6,889 nucleotides of DNA, taken from contig MENB01000039.1 in assembly GCA_001768125.1 (NCBI GenBank), positions 4,052 through 10,940 of the forward strand. The letters run 5' to 3'. Positions within the stretch are counted from its first letter, which is position 1; each line of letters opens with the position of its first letter. This stretch comes from Armatimonadetes bacterium RBG_19FT_COMBO_69_19. Its GTDB lineage: Bacteria; Sysuimicrobiota; Sysuimicrobiia; Sysuimicrobiales; Kaftiobacteriaceae. The position numbers were made by a program, and so were the translations under genes. This document shows positions 6,684-6,889 of this stretch, piece by piece. Below the pieces are notes generated by a model. The model ran no database searches, was not told where the DNA came from, and worked only from the letters and a program-made list of their open reading frames with translations.

Positions 6684-6889
6684 GCCGGCGCGCGTCCGAG
6701 CGCGTCGGGGAGGAGATAGACGGCGACGTTGACGGGCCCGTGCGCCCCGCGGACGGGGGTGAGCTCGATGTCCGCGGTGCGGCTGGGGCCGGTGACGAAC
6801 GCAAGCGCCGAGGGCAGCGCTTCCAGGTGCGGCATCAGATCGGAGAGCGTCCCCACGATCCGGTCCTCCGGCAGCACCGCGACATGGAG
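6680..6889 (-). CDS. lutC: LUD-domain protein, LutC-like (5'-truncated by window edge)
   Basis: Only the last 69 residues are inside the window; the frame is open to the right edge. They contain the LUD-domain C-terminal signature TGPSRTADIE, followed by GAHGP and a hydrophobic strand (VNVAVYLL), which is the usual end of LutC/YkgG proteins. In Bacillus subtilis LutC is one of three proteins (LutABC) needed for L-lactate use through an iron-sulfur oxidase system. LUD proteins also occur fused to or beside LutB. Here the stop overlaps the start of the first glcD by 4 bases, so the two are surely cotranscribed. That links this cluster to lactate or a similar hydroxy acid. Whether lutB lies further upstream cannot be seen. 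A full LutC is about 200-240 residues, so roughly two thirds of the gene is missing. Confidence 0.85.
   Translation of the reverse strand, partial: LHVAVLPEDRIVGTLSDLMPHLEALPSALAFVTGPSRTADIELTPVRGAHGPVNVAVYLLPDALGRAPA

Noticed and set aside
5476..6804. A 442-codon minus-strand frame overlapping the first glcD
   Set aside because: It is extremely rich in Arg, Pro and Gly, which is the usual shifted-frame product of a GC-rich gene; the overlapping glcD frame has clear family motifs.

Overview
This 6.9 kb window is a GC-rich bacterial chromosome fragment. All six genes I can support lie on the minus strand and are packed head to tail. In transcription order (right to left) they are: the C-terminal end of a LUD-domain protein of the LutC family, two GlcD-type FAD-linked 2-hydroxyacid dehydrogenase subunits in tandem, a GlcF iron-sulfur subunit, a GlcE FAD-binding subunit, and most of the catalytic part of a family-57 glycoside hydrolase (GH57, amylase / 4-alpha-glucanotransferase type) that runs off the left edge.

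Junctions are very tight. lutC and the first glcD overlap by 4 bases (ATGA), the two glcD genes are 7 bases apart, glcD2 and glcF are 4 bases apart, glcF and glcE overlap by ATGA, and glcE and the GH57 gene are about 25 bases apart. This is the signature of one polycistronic unit with translational coupling. Its promoter would lie right of the window and its terminator left of it. There is no stretch over 30 bases without a gene, and I see no tRNA, rRNA, CRISPR array, insertion sequence or strong terminator. Numerous long open frames on the plus strand are antisense shadows caused by the high GC content.

Functionally, GlcD, GlcE and GlcF form a membrane-associated complex that oxidises glycolate (or D-lactate and related 2-hydroxy acids) to the 2-oxo acid. 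Electrons pass from FAD through two [4Fe-4S] clusters toward the quinone pool. A LutC-type gene directly upstream belongs to the lactate-utilisation families, so the true substrate could be lactate as well as glycolate; sequence alone does not decide. The GH57 enzyme acts on alpha-1,4-glucans (glycogen or maltodextrins) and is not an obvious partner of this pathway; it may simply share the transcript.

The taxon cannot be fixed from this window. The high GC, the long form of GlcE and the bacterial GH57 glucanotransferase-type protein suit several deep-branching or environmental high-GC bacterial phyla; I make no firm assignment. The genes are of known families. The more unusual points are the tandem paralogous glcD pair with matching C-terminal tails, the mixed Lut/Glc layout, and the GH57 gene coupled to the 3' end of the oxidase operon.
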